Source: Rubrobacter tropicus (GTDB lineage: Bacteria > Actinomycetota > Rubrobacteria > Rubrobacterales > Rubrobacteraceae). From it: DNA of 64,000 bases. The stretch is from assembly GCF_011492945.1 (NCBI RefSeq), contig NZ_CP045119.1:3906001-3970000 (forward strand). The letters run 5' to 3'. The notes beneath the pieces are model-generated. The model made no database searches and was not told the origin of the DNA. It saw only the letters and a program-made list of their open reading frames with translations. Position 1 is the stretch's first letter. Every line of letters starts with the position of its first letter. A program made the position numbers and the translations under genes. Positions 44,549-53,177 of this stretch are shown one piece after another.

Positions 44549-45298
44549 TCAGGCCTCCTGACGGTCGAATCGGCTGGTGACGAACAGGAACAGGACACTG
44601 CCGACGACGGCGAGAGCCAGGACGCTCGGATATGGCAGATCAAGGTAGACCAACTCCATCCCCACGTAATCCGCCGGCATGGCAAGCGCGTAATAACCCC
44701 AGGGCGTCAGATGGGAGAGCCAGTCAGGAAAAGCCTGTCCGAAGGTGCCGAAGAAGATGCCGACCACACCGATTCCGAGGCACACGAGCTGGTTCTCGAT
44801 CTTGGCGGACAGCAGAATGTGGAATGCGAGCACTACAAGGTTGATGACGACTGCGGAGGCGGTGTATCCCAACCAGTGTTCGAGGGGAAAGGGGGACGTG
44901 ATTCCCGCCAGAAGTCCGAAAGCGATCAGTATGAGGCTTTGAAGGATTGTGGCGGCGACGACAAGCGTGCCGAGGGCAAGGAACTTTGCCCGGCAGAGGC
45001 GCCCGGAGGTCACGCCCGAGGTGGCCGACAGTAGCCAGCCGTTGCCAAGATGTTCCATCTCAACCTGCCGGCTGGCCAATACCGCCAGGAGGACGGGTGC
45101 GATCAAGGCCACCGCGAAGCCGTCCAACAGGAGCTTCCACGCAAAGCCGTCCGGGTCGTCCAGGCGGGAGAACAGGCCCGAACCAGATGCCTGAAATGCT
45201 GTGAGACCGGCCACACCGAATAGCAATAGGCCCACGACCAGCCAGACGCGCAGACGCCTCATCTTGGCGAACTCGTTGATGATGACTTTCGCGTTCAC
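44549..45298 (-). CDS. ABC-2 permease, antimicrobial-peptide type
   Basis: 249 residues, six helices, beginning MNAKVIINEFAKMRRLRVWL. It matches the MutE/EpiE-like permease class. Its start overlaps the ATPase gene's stop by four bases. The trio ATPase-permease-permease is the common layout for lantibiotic self-protection or bacitracin resistance; no lantibiotic precursor or synthetase is in the window, so defence against foreign peptides is more likely. Confidence 0.85.
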   Translation of the reverse strand: MNAKVIINEFAKMRRLRVWLVVGLLLFGVAGLTAFQASGSGLFSRLDDPDGFAWKLLLDGFAVALIAPVLLAVLASRQVEMEHLGNGWLLSATSGVTSGRLCRAKFLALGTLVVAATILQSLILIAFGLLAGITSPFPLEHWLGYTASAVVINLVVLAFHILLSAKIENQLVCLGIGVVGIFFGTFGQAFPDWLSHLTPWGYYALAMPADYVGMELVYLDLPYPSVLALAVVGSVLFLFVTSRFDRQEA

Positions 45299-46209
45299 AG
45301 TCCGCCGCCTTCGGTGAGATCCATGAACACCTTCTCGAGCGACTGCTGATCACGTCGTACTTCGTAGATACCGATCCCGGCGCCGACGAGGGTCGAGACG
45401 ACTCGGGCGGTTGCCTCGTTTCCCAACCCTGGGAGTCGCACTGCCCGGTCATCGAGGCTGCTGTCGAGCTCGCGTTCGAGCAGTCCGTGCGCTCGTCGCG
45501 GGTCGGAGCAGTCGATGAGCAGGTCGGGGATGGATCGGGCAAAGAGCTCGTCACGTGTGCCCTGGAAGATCATCCGCCCGTTGCTGAGGATGCCCAGCAC
45601 GGTGGCGGTCTTGTCGATCTCGCCAAGCAGATGGCTGGAGACCATCACCGTGACCCCGTCGTCGGCCAGGCGCCAGAGAAGTTCGCGGATCTCCTCGATG
45701 CCGGCCGGGTCGAGCCCGTTCGTCGGCTCGTCGAGGATCAGCAGCCGGGGTTCGCGGGCCAGGGCCATCGCGATCCCCAGCCGCTGCTTCATCCCCATCG
45801 AGTAATTGCGGACCTGCTTATCGAGATGGTCCTGCAACCGCACCGTGCGCACCGCGCGGGCGACCTGCCCGTCATCGAGACCGAGCAGACGCTGCACCAG
45901 GCGCATGTTCTCCCGTCCGGTAAGGTGCCCGTAACCGGGTGGGGATTCGATGAGCGAGCCGATCTTCCCCAGCAGCTCCCGCCTCGTCGCGCGAGTCATC
46001 GGACGCCCCATGACCCGGACCTCGCCGCTCGTGGGCCGGACCAGGGACAGGAGCATCTTCATGGTGGTGGACTTACCCGACCCGTTCGGACCCAGGAAGC
46101 CGTACACGCATCCTTGAGGGATGCGCAGGTTCAGATTCTCCACGACGTTGCGTTTGCCGTACCGCTTGCTGAGTCCATCGGTGGCGACGATGTAGTTTGT
46201 GTCATCCAT
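45295..46209 (-). CDS. ABC transporter ATP-binding protein
   Basis: 304 residues. Walker A is GPNGSGKST, signature YSMGMKQRL, Walker B LLILDEPTNGLDP, with a switch His in MVSSHLLGE. The C-terminal region is the extra domain of the bacitracin/lantibiotic (BcrA-like) class. It powers the two adjoining permeases. Confidence 0.92.
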   Translation of the reverse strand: MDDTNYIVATDGLSKRYGKRNVVENLNLRIPQGCVYGFLGPNGSGKSTTMKMLLSLVRPTSGEVRVMGRPMTRATRRELLGKIGSLIESPPGYGHLTGRENMRLVQRLLGLDDGQVARAVRTVRLQDHLDKQVRNYSMGMKQRLGIAMALAREPRLLILDEPTNGLDPAGIEEIRELLWRLADDGVTVMVSSHLLGEIDKTATVLGILSNGRMIFQGTRDELFARSIPDLLIDCSDPRRAHGLLERELDSSLDDRAVRLPGLGNEATARVVSTLVGAGIGIYEVRRDQQSLEKVFMDLTEGGGL

Positions 46210-46300
46210 GGTCTCGATATTAGTAGCGTTAGCAGCGCAAATCGTCTTCCTTAATGCAGATCTTTCGCGTCTTACCTGAGATAGACGAATCGGCGCGTGT

Positions 46301-46342
46301 ACGCCTCAGGGACTACGCCTCAGGGACTACGCCTCAGGGACG
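46301..46342. repeat. Three tandem 14-bp repeats
   Basis: Unit ACGCCTCAGGGACT, three head-to-tail copies, last base changed in the third. They lie in the gap between the response regulator and the ABC ATPase gene. Confidence 0.85.
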
Positions 46343-46404
46343 ACCCGTCCGGGCGTGGAAGCCGCGAGACGCGCCCGGTATGTGCCGGAGCCGACCGTCG
46401 TCGC

Positions 46405-47079
46405 TCAGCGGTCGCCGGCCTCGACCAGGCCGGTCTCGTAGGCGAGGACGACGGCCTGGACCCGGTCGCGGAGGCCGAGCTTGGCCAGTATCCGGCCCAC
46501 GTGCGTCTTGACGGTGCCCTCCGATAAGACCAGCTCCCGGGCGATCTCCGCGTTCGACAATCCCCGGGCCACCAGCCGCAGCACCTCGTGCTCCCGCGGC
46601 GTCAGCTCCTCGAGCCGGTGCCCTTCCGGGACGGGGCGCCGTTCGCGCGCGACGGGCGGGTCGCTCGCGAAGCGGTCCAAAAGACGGCGCGTGGTGCTGG
46701 GCGCGACGACCGCATCGCCGAGGTGCACGTGGGTGATCGCCGAGACCAGGTCGTTTAGGGGCGCGTCTTTGACGAGAAAACCGCTCGCGCCGACCCGGAG
46801 CGCGTCGTAGGCGTATTCGTCGAGGTCGAAGGTCGTCAGGATCAGCACTCGCGGGCCGTCACCGGCGCAGATCCGCCGCGTCGCCTCCACCCCGCTCATC
46901 CGCGGCATCCGGACGTCCATGAGCACTACGTCCGCCCGCACCGTCTCCAGCAGCTCCAGCGCGGTGTCGCCATCGTCGGCCTCACCGACGACCTCGATCT
47001 CCGGGCGGGATTCGAGGATCATCCGGAAGCCCGCCCGGATCATCTCCTGGTCGTCGACCAGCACGACGCGAATAGTCAA
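46405..47079 (-). CDS. NarL/LuxR-type response regulator
   Basis: 224 residues. Receiver domain with acidic pocket VLVDDQEMIRAGF and phospho-Asp in VVLMDVRMPRMSG; C-terminal LuxR helix-turn-helix (LTPREHEVLRLVARGLSNAEIA). It overlaps the sensor kinase gene by four bases and likely drives the ABC operon that follows after 195 bases. Confidence 0.92.
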   Translation of the reverse strand: MTIRVVLVDDQEMIRAGFRMILESRPEIEVVGEADDGDTALELLETVRADVVLMDVRMPRMSGVEATRRICAGDGPRVLILTTFDLDEYAYDALRVGASGFLVKDAPLNDLVSAITHVHLGDAVVAPSTTRRLLDRFASDPPVARERRPVPEGHRLEELTPREHEVLRLVARGLSNAEIARELVLSEGTVKTHVGRILAKLGLRDRVQAVVLAYETGLVEAGDR

Positions 47080-48314
47080 TCTCCACCTCCGATCGGCAAC
47101 GTCGCCACCACCTCGAACCCTCCGCCCGGCCGGGGACCGGTCCGAAGCTTCCCGCCGTAGGCGGCGACCCGTTCGCGCATCCCCACGAGCCCATGACCGC
47201 CACCCGGCTCGCTGCCGGGACGGGCACCCGGGCCCTGCCCATCGTCGGTGACCCGCACCTCCAGCGAGTCGCCCCCGTAGCGCAACCGCACCGCAACCTT
47301 GCTGAGCAACGGACCGGCATGCTTCCTCGCGTTGGTCAACGCTTCCTGGATCACCCGATACACCACGAGATCCACGCCGGCAGACACCTCGACGGGTTCT
47401 CCCCGCAACGTCATCTCCACGGGGAGCCCGGAGGTCCTCGACTCCTCGATCAAGCGCCCCAGTTGCGCGATGCCCGGCGAGGGTGCGCGCGATCCCGGCT
47501 CTCCGTCCCGCAGGACGTCGAGCATCCGCCGCATCTCCGCCAGCGCGTCCCTGCCGGTATCGCGCACCGTCAGCATCGCCTGCTCCGCACGTTCCGGCTC
47601 ACTGTGCACCTTCAACGACGCACCTTCCGCCATGACCACAACCACGCTCAGGCTGTGAGAGACGATATCGTGGATCTCGCGGGCGATCCGGGCACGCTCC
47701 GCTGCGGCCACGATCCGCGCCTGACTCTCTTGCTCGCGCTCCAACTGGCGTGCGCGCTCCTTCAACCCGTCCACGTAGTCACGGCGGATGCGGACCGTCG
47801 TGCCCCACGTCCATGCCGTGACGACCACAAGAACCAGCAGGCCCAGATCGCTGGGCGACAAGTAGTACTCCTCCAGCCGCGGCCCCACCGCGAGCAGCAC
47901 CCAGAGCACCACCGCGGCGGCCGCGGGCGCCGAGATCGGCCACTGGAAACGCACGGCGACGTTGTAGAGAGCAAACGCCAACATGATGTCGGCCGGGATA
48001 AAGCCCACGCCCAGCACCAACTGCAACCAGGCCGTAAGGAGGATGATCCCGAACACAGGAAGCGGATGACGCTGGCGAAGAACATACGGCGCGCACAAGC
48101 CGACCGCAACGACGGTACCCGTGCCGGGCCACAACCCGTCGGGGACATACCTGACCTGGATCGGCAGGTTGTAGGCGAACACGGCCAGGGCCACGACCAC
48201 ATCGACGAGCCACGGGCGCTCCCGCAGCCAGGAACTCGAAGCCCCCTTCAACCCCGGTCCGACGTCCGTGACCCCCTCGTCGCGCTGTTCACCCGTTCGT
48301 GCCGTGCCCCTCAT
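47076..48314 (-). CDS. HisKA_3 sensor histidine kinase
   Basis: 412 residues with four to five membrane helices (about 35-165), a coiled coil, H-box RIAREIHDIVSHSLSVVVVM, and a HATPase domain (VIQEALTNARKHAG, DDGQGPGARPG, GLVGMRERV). The small extracytoplasmic loops suggest it senses the transporter or membrane state rather than binding a ligand, as in LiaS/DesK-like kinases. The N-terminal 25 residues are doubtful; a GTG at about MTDVGPGLKG is an alternative start. Confidence 0.9.
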   Translation of the reverse strand: MRGTARTGEQRDEGVTDVGPGLKGASSSWLRERPWLVDVVVALAVFAYNLPIQVRYVPDGLWPGTGTVVAVGLCAPYVLRQRHPLPVFGIILLTAWLQLVLGVGFIPADIMLAFALYNVAVRFQWPISAPAAAAVVLWVLLAVGPRLEEYYLSPSDLGLLVLVVVTAWTWGTTVRIRRDYVDGLKERARQLEREQESQARIVAAAERARIAREIHDIVSHSLSVVVVMAEGASLKVHSEPERAEQAMLTVRDTGRDALAEMRRMLDVLRDGEPGSRAPSPGIAQLGRLIEESRTSGLPVEMTLRGEPVEVSAGVDLVVYRVIQEALTNARKHAGPLLSKVAVRLRYGGDSLEVRVTDDGQGPGARPGSEPGGGHGLVGMRERVAAYGGKLRTGPRPGGGFEVVATLPIGGGD

Positions 48315-48667
48315 CCGTCACGAGTTTACCGTCGATGGACCGCGGCAACCGGAGAAGCGCTGCTCGCCATCGTCCCCCCTCGGCCCGCGGTCGCTTCCCC
48401 GCGGACCGAGAAGTACGCCACAACCGGGCTTACGCGGCCGGGCTATGTCCCGCTATGCGTCCCAGACATTACGGGTCGGTCTGCTCTGGGGTTCTCGTAC
48501 TGTTACCGGAACCGCGTTCTGGCCCTTAACTGGGGGCGAATAGCGCATTATCGAAAGTGGTGCCGTAGATTCACGGGATATAACGACGATTATCGGAACC
48601 AGATCCAAGGTCGTCGGAATTTACCCGTTCACTATCCGTACCCCGGCCTGCGCTCCCGCTTCTCATG
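48315..48667. other. Intergenic region of reduced GC, nothing supported
   Basis: The stretch around 48540-48620 is AT-richer and probably holds the promoter of the two-component operon. No ORF with coding character and no clear box was found. Confidence 0.4.
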
Positions 48668-49096
48668 TCAGGCCAGTCGTGCGTCCGGCCCCATCTCGAC
48701 GTTACCCTTGAGAGCGTTCGATACAGGACAGAGTTTCTCGGCCTCCTCTGCCATCTTCCGAAACTCCTCGGCGCCCAAACCCGGCACCGCGCCCCTGCCT
48801 TCCAGATCCGCGGTCGTGATCCCGACCTCCTCTCCGTCCAGGACACACGTTGCGCCCACCGCGGGCCGCTCGGGGTCGCTGCCCTTTTCGGACAAGGTGA
48901 GGGAGAGCGCCATCGCGTAGCAAGAGGCGTGAGCCGCCGCCACGAGCTCTTCGGGAGAGGTCTTGCCATCCGACCGCTCGACGCAGGAGGCCCAGGTCAC
49001 CGGCGAGCCCCGAAGAATCCCGTTGCTTCCGAGCGATAGCGGCCCTCCGCCATCCGCGAGACTACCTTCCCACTCAACTCGGACCCTGCGCTCCAC
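48668..49096 (-). CDS. OsmC/OhrA-type peroxide reductase
   Basis: 142 residues. The two catalytic cysteines are in AAHASCYAMALSL and KLCPVSNALKG; the conserved Arg/Glu frame (ERSDGKTSPEELVAAA) is present. It reduces organic hydroperoxides, probably using lipoylated or small thiols. A perfect 21-bp palindrome lies 57 bases upstream. Confidence 0.92.
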   Translation of the reverse strand: MERRVRVEWEGSLADGGGPLSLGSNGILRGSPVTWASCVERSDGKTSPEELVAAAHASCYAMALSLTLSEKGSDPERPAVGATCVLDGEEVGITTADLEGRGAVPGLGAEEFRKMAEEAEKLCPVSNALKGNVEMGPDARLA

Positions 49097-49152
49097 GTTG
49101 GAGATGCCTCATCCTCCCTTTCTGCCGTGCCTTCTTCCGGTGCACGATGTGG

Positions 49153-49173
49153 TCGGTAAACACTCTTTACCGA
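49153..49173. promoter_or_regulatory. 21-bp palindrome upstream of osmC-like gene
   Basis: TCGGTAAA-N5-TTTACCGA is a perfect 8+8 inverted repeat. It differs from the TATTAC family and may be the site of a separate peroxide-responsive repressor. Confidence 0.55.
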
Positions 49174-49212
49174 ACCTTCCTCTGGAGCGTAGCCTGACGA
49201 CGCTTCACATCT

Positions 49213-49305
49213 TCAGAAGGCCGTGACCAAGGGTCCGACGGACATGATGATGAAGAGGAGTATCATGATCGTGATTACTATCGCCACGAAGGTATTCCCG
49301 CTCAT
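49213..49305 (-). CDS. 30-residue single-helix membrane protein
   Basis: ATG opens MSGNTFVAIVITIMILL and ends in SVGPLVTAF before TGA. Nearly the whole peptide is one helix. AAAGGTG lies upstream. It stands between the OsmC and ferredoxin genes on the same strand. No family is known to me; the clean stop, ribosome site and composition support a real small protein. Confidence 0.55.
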   Translation of the reverse strand: MSGNTFVAIVITIMILLFIIMSVGPLVTAF

Positions 49306-49419
49306 CGGACCGCACCTTTCAAAACTCGGCTTTGCGCGCATCGCTCTCGTTTCTCTCAGTAGCAAGAAGAACTCAGGAGAACGGGAAGGTGGCGAGAATC
49401 TTCGCCACCTTCTTTCCCT

Positions 49420-49653
49420 CTACTCGAAGTAGTTGGCGGCCTTGGCGATGTAGCTCTCCTGGTCGTCCGGGACCTCGTCCTCGGGGTAGATCGCCTCGAC
49501 CGGACACTCCGGCTCGCAGGCGCCGCAGTCGATGCACTCCTCGGGGTTGATCATGAACTGATCGCCTGCGTCGTAGATGCAATCGACCGGGCACACCTCC
49601 ACGCACGACTGGTCCTTCGTGCCGATGCACGGCTCCGTGATTACGTAGGTCAC
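49420..49653 (-). CDS. 7Fe/8Fe-type ferredoxin
   Basis: 77 residues. First motif C-x7-C-x3-CP ([18 protein letters not shown]), second [19 protein letters not shown], as in FdxA-type 7Fe ferredoxins. Cytosolic electron carrier. A conserved palindrome lies 33 bases upstream, so it is probably expressed with the Fe-S repair and cupin genes. Confidence 0.93.
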   Translation of the reverse strand: MTYVITEPCIGTKDQSCVEVCPVDCIYDAGDQFMINPEECIDCGACEPECPVEAIYPEDEVPDDQESYIAKAANYFE

Positions 49654-49685
49654 GCTTTCTCCTCTCTCGGAACGCCTCCAGCAAC

Positions 49686-49704
49686 TATTACTAATTTTGT
49701 AATT
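49686..49704. promoter_or_regulatory. Palindromic operator TATTAC-N7-GTAAT (site 6)
   Basis: Perfect 5+5 core (N7 = TAATTTT), 33 bases before the ferredoxin start. Confidence 0.72.
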
Positions 49705-49803
49705 TTAACTGTACCCTACCCCACCGATGCCCGAAAGCCGATGTTGACCGACGTCACATACGCGCGTGATCCCGTACCTCGCGGCTCGTAGTCCTCGTGC
49801 CTG

Positions 49804-50106
49804 CTAACGGCCGAAGAAGAGCTTGGCGGCCGGGCTCATCATCTCCGGGCTCCACATGGGGTCGAAGGTGAGCTGTACGTTGACCGTCTCGACGCCCTCC
49901 ACGGTAAGGGCCTCGGCCTCGACCTGGGCCTGGAGCTGGTCCCCTACCGGGCACATCGGACTCGTCAGGCTGAACGTCACGTCCACGTGGCGCCCCTCGT
50001 CGCGGACTCCGACGCCGTAGATCAAACCGAGCTCCACGAGATCCATCCCGAGTTCGGGGTCCACTACGGTCCTTAGTTGGTCCCTCACCCGCTCCTCGGT
50101 AACCAC
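49804..50106 (-). CDS. DUF59/MIP18 Fe-S assembly factor
   Basis: 100 residues. DPELGMDLVELGLIYGV and the reactive Cys in LTSPMCPVGDQL mark the PaaD/SufT-like family that helps Fe-S cluster maturation. It fits the Fe-S-centred neighbours. GTG start. Confidence 0.9.
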   Translation of the reverse strand: MVTEERVRDQLRTVVDPELGMDLVELGLIYGVGVRDEGRHVDVTFSLTSPMCPVGDQLQAQVEAEALTVEGVETVNVQLTFDPMWSPEMMSPAAKLFFGR

Positions 50107-50155
50107 CGTCCCGCCCCCTTCTACAATCGGTTAAAGCGTTCCGCGCCACGAAGCC

Positions 50156-50491
50156 CTACCGCTCTGACGGGGTCGAAGGCTCCAGGTGAACGGTCCTAGT
50201 CCCGCCCGTGCGGTCCACCATAAGCCACAACTCCTCCCCTCCTCCGACTAGCCCGGCCAGCTTCTTGTGCAGCCCCGAACCTGCGAGGCCTTCAGAGAGC
50301 ACCAAGCGGTGGGATCTCGGGGTTTCCTCTCGCGGACCGCCATCCCCTACCATCAGGACGCTCCCGCAACCGGAGCAACGGGGGCCATGCTCGTCGGCAT
50401 ACAGGAAGGGCAGACTCGCCCCGGAGTACACGCCCCCGCATCCAGGGCATCGGGCTTCGAGCATCGTCGAGACTTCCGGGTCGGCTAGCAT
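50156..50491 (-). CDS. Zinc-ribbon protein, unknown
   Basis: 111 residues. Two CxxC pairs, RCPGCGG and RCSGCGS, form a zinc ribbon in the first half; the second half is a small alpha/beta region (KLAGLVGGGEELWLMVDRTGG). No family is recognised. It lies between the DUF59 and gltD genes. Confidence 0.65.
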   Translation of the reverse strand: MLADPEVSTMLEARCPGCGGVYSGASLPFLYADEHGPRCSGCGSVLMVGDGGPREETPRSHRLVLSEGLAGSGLHKKLAGLVGGGEELWLMVDRTGGTRTVHLEPSTPSER

Positions 50492-50545
50492 AAGTCCTCA
50501 CTTTCCTTGGGGACACTTGTCAGGTACGCAGGGCGAAGGCGGAGA

Positions 50546-51973
50546 CTAGGGCGGGAGCCTGCTCTCGCCCATCAGGTAGAGGTCGGCCTGGCGGGCGGCC
50601 TTGCGGCCCTCGGCTATGGCCCACACGATCAGAGACGCACCCCTCCTGGCGTCCCCGGCGACGAACACCCCAGGCACGCCGGTCCCGTAACGGTCGTCCG
50701 AGGCGATGGCCCCGCGCTCGCCAAACTCCAGCTTCAGGTCCTCGAGAAGCCGGTCGCGCACCGGTCCGGTGAAGCCGATGGCGAGCAAGACCAGGTCCGC
50801 GTCCACCTCGAACTCCGTACCGGGGCGGCGTCTGACCCGGCCATCGGAACTTCTCTCGACCTCCACCGCGTGCATCTTCTCCACGCGACCGCCCCCACCG
50901 GAAAAGCCCGTAACTGTCACGTTCCACCCTCGTTCGCCGCCCTCCTCGTGGACCGGGTAGGTGTGCAGAACGAAGGGCCAATCCGGCCACCGGAGCGGGT
51001 CGGGGGGCTCCGGCGGCCTCGGGCCGTGGGTGAGCACCTTGATGGAAGCGGCCCCCTCGCGGTTGGCGTTGCCCAGGCAGTCGGCGCTGGTGTCACCGCC
51101 GCCGAGGACGATCACCCGCTTGCCCCTGGCGCTGATCTCCTTCCCCTCCACCGGCAGGCCTGCTACGCGCCGGTTCTGCTGCACCAGGTAGTCCATCGCC
51201 GGGTGGATGCCGTCGAACTCGCGACCCGGCAGATCAATGTCGGCGCCCTGCAAGGCACCGACGGCCAGAACGATCGCGCCGAACTCACACCCGAGGTCGT
51301 CGGTCGTCGGGTTCTCGCCGACGTGGGCGTTCGCGCGGAACTCGACGCCCTCCTCTTCGAGCTGCGCGAGGCGCCGATCCACCACCCGCTTCTCCATCTT
51401 GTAGTCCGGGATGCCGTACCGGAGGAGACCGCCTATGCGATCGTCCTTCTCAAAGACGACCACCGTATGCCCGGCCCGGTTGAGCTGCTGGGCCGCAGCC
51501 AGGCCCGCAGGGCCGCTGCCCACGACCGCCACCCTCTTGCCGGTCCTCTTCTCCGGCGGCGGGGGCCTGGGGACCACCCAGCCCTCCTCGAAAGCCCTCT
51601 CTATGATCGAGCGCTCTATCTCCTTTATGGTCACCGGCCCGTCGTTTATGGAGAGGACGCACGCCGCCTCGCACGGCGCCGGGCAGAGTATCCCGGTGAA
51701 CTCGGGGAAGTTATTGGTCCTGTGGAGGCGGTCTATGGCCTGCTTCCAGTGGTCCTTGTAGACGAAGTGGTTCCAGTCCGGGATCAGGTTGTTCACTGGA
51801 CAGCCGGTGTTGCAGAACGGCACCCCGCAGTCCATGCAGCGCGAGGCCTGATCCCGCAGTTCCTTCTCCGGCATCGGCTCGTAGACCCACCGGTAATCCC
51901 GGACGCGCTCGGCGATGGGACGCTTGGGGATCTGCCCGCGCCTGTGCTTCAGGAAGCCTTTGGGGTCCCCCAC
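50546..51973 (-). CDS. gltD: Glutamate synthase small subunit-like oxidoreductase
   Basis: 475 residues. N-terminal Fe-S helical domain (ASRCMDCGVPFCNTGCPVNN and CPAPCEAAC), FAD fold VAVVGSGPAGLAAAQQLNRAG, NAD(P) fold VIVLGGGDTSADCLG, and GVFVAGDARRGASLIVWAI. It supplies electrons to GltB for glutamate formation. No gltB lies in the window, so it may instead serve another partner, perhaps one of the ferredoxins here. Confidence 0.92.
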   Translation of the reverse strand: MGDPKGFLKHRRGQIPKRPIAERVRDYRWVYEPMPEKELRDQASRCMDCGVPFCNTGCPVNNLIPDWNHFVYKDHWKQAIDRLHRTNNFPEFTGILCPAPCEAACVLSINDGPVTIKEIERSIIERAFEEGWVVPRPPPPEKRTGKRVAVVGSGPAGLAAAQQLNRAGHTVVVFEKDDRIGGLLRYGIPDYKMEKRVVDRRLAQLEEEGVEFRANAHVGENPTTDDLGCEFGAIVLAVGALQGADIDLPGREFDGIHPAMDYLVQQNRRVAGLPVEGKEISARGKRVIVLGGGDTSADCLGNANREGAASIKVLTHGPRPPEPPDPLRWPDWPFVLHTYPVHEEGGERGWNVTVTGFSGGGGRVEKMHAVEVERSSDGRVRRRPGTEFEVDADLVLLAIGFTGPVRDRLLEDLKLEFGERGAIASDDRYGTGVPGVFVAGDARRGASLIVWAIAEGRKAARQADLYLMGESRLPP

Positions 51974-51999
51974 CTAACCACTCCCCGTCCGTCTGACGC

Positions 52000-52350
52000 T
52001 CAACGTCGTACCCTCGTACCGCCGGGATGCTCCGCCGCCAGATGCGGGAACGCCGCACGCAGTTCCTCTTCGGAGAAGAGACCCATGTAGCTTTCCTCTC
52101 CCTCCTCCACCGGTGCCAGCCATAGCGTCTCTTCGCCCCCCTCCCACCGCTCCTCCATGCGCACCCGATACCCTCCGGGAAACCGGTGGGCGATGAAGCT
52201 CATCCCCTCCACGCCGGAGTGCGGGCTCGCGGAGAGGCGGACGTAGCCCGACGCCGCCTCTCCGCCTCTACTCGGGATCTCCGCAGCACCGAGAAACTCG
52301 CCCTTCCGGGACCAGATGCCTACCCTAATCTCTGCCCCGCTTGAACTCAT
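52000..52350 (-). CDS. Small soluble protein, unknown
   Basis: 116 residues, mostly beta by appearance (VGIWSRKGEFLGAAEIPSR, GYRVRMEERWEGGEETLWL), with an acidic C-terminal helix. No family is recognised. It sits between a RIC gene and gltD on the same strand and is probably co-transcribed. Confidence 0.55.
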   Translation of the reverse strand: MSSSGAEIRVGIWSRKGEFLGAAEIPSRGGEAASGYVRLSASPHSGVEGMSFIAHRFPGGYRVRMEERWEGGEETLWLAPVEEGEESYMGLFSEEELRAAFPHLAAEHPGGTRVRR

Positions 52351-52383
52351 TCGAGCGCTACCCCCGGCGCCTCCATCAGATCT

Positions 52384-53133
52384 TCACCGCCTCGGCAAGG
52401 CGGCCTCGGCGGCCATGGCCTTGGGGAAGAGAACGTTGTTCTCTTCGTGGACGTGCAGGTGCAGCCTCCTCTCGAGCCCGGCCAGGCCCTCGAGCATCGT
52501 CCGGTGGGCGTCACAAGCATCGGCAGGCGGCTCGAAACCCGCTGCCAGCTCGCGAAGCTTCGCCAGCGCTTGAGCGATCGCTTCGTGCTCGGCCGTCATC
52601 ACGCCTATGGGGTTCTGCACGGTGCGCCAGTAGAAGTCCGGTCGAACGCTGGCGGCATCCAGCTCCCGGCACATGGGGAAGAGCACCTCCTCTTCCTTTA
52701 TCCGGTGTTCCTCCAGGTCGAGCTTGAGGCTGCCGAAGACCCGGCGTAGCTCGACCAGCTCGGGACGGCGATCCCCGTGTACGCTTGCGACCCTGTTCAC
52801 CAACGACTCGAGCCGGGGCAGAGCATCCTCCAGGTAGCCGTAGTGGGATTGCAGGATGTGGTCCGCAAGCTCCGTCGCGGAAACCTTCGACCAGTCGATC
52901 TGGTCTTCCGGCTCGGCATTGCAGGTCTCGAGATCCCGCAGCACCGCCCGCGGATCGAGGCCCCTCCCAACGCACGCCTCGCCGAGCGTCTCGTGCGCCC
53001 GGCAGCAGTAACGGATCCCGAACCGCTCGAAGACACCTACCGCGCCGGGACGCTCGATCATCACCCGGCCGACGGTGGCGTCCTCCGAGATCAGGACCGC
53101 AGCCCTCCTTCTCCGAAATAACCTGTTCATCAT
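52384..53133 (-). CDS. ric: Di-iron Fe-S cluster repair protein 2
   Basis: 249 residues. N-terminal ScdA_N (DUF542) region with IRYCCRAHETLGEACVGRG, then a hemerythrin-like domain (HILQSHYGYLEDALPRLE, EEHRIKEEEVLFP, TAEHEAIAQAL, HVHEENNVLFPKA). It repairs Fe-S clusters after nitrosative or oxidative damage. In place of YCCGG it reads YCCRA. Paralogue of the next gene upstream, 44 bases away. Confidence 0.92.
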   Translation of the reverse strand: MMNRLFRRRRAAVLISEDATVGRVMIERPGAVGVFERFGIRYCCRAHETLGEACVGRGLDPRAVLRDLETCNAEPEDQIDWSKVSATELADHILQSHYGYLEDALPRLESLVNRVASVHGDRRPELVELRRVFGSLKLDLEEHRIKEEEVLFPMCRELDAASVRPDFYWRTVQNPIGVMTAEHEAIAQALAKLRELAAGFEPPADACDAHRTMLEGLAGLERRLHLHVHEENNVLFPKAMAAEAALPRR

Positions 53134-53177
53134 TGCCTAGCTCCAGCATATTCGCCCGGTAGGTTGCGCCTAAAACG

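Noticed and set aside
43775-46209. Lantibiotic biosynthesis cluster
   Set aside because: The ABC trio resembles immunity transporters, but no precursor peptide, LanB/C/M or maturation protease is adjacent.
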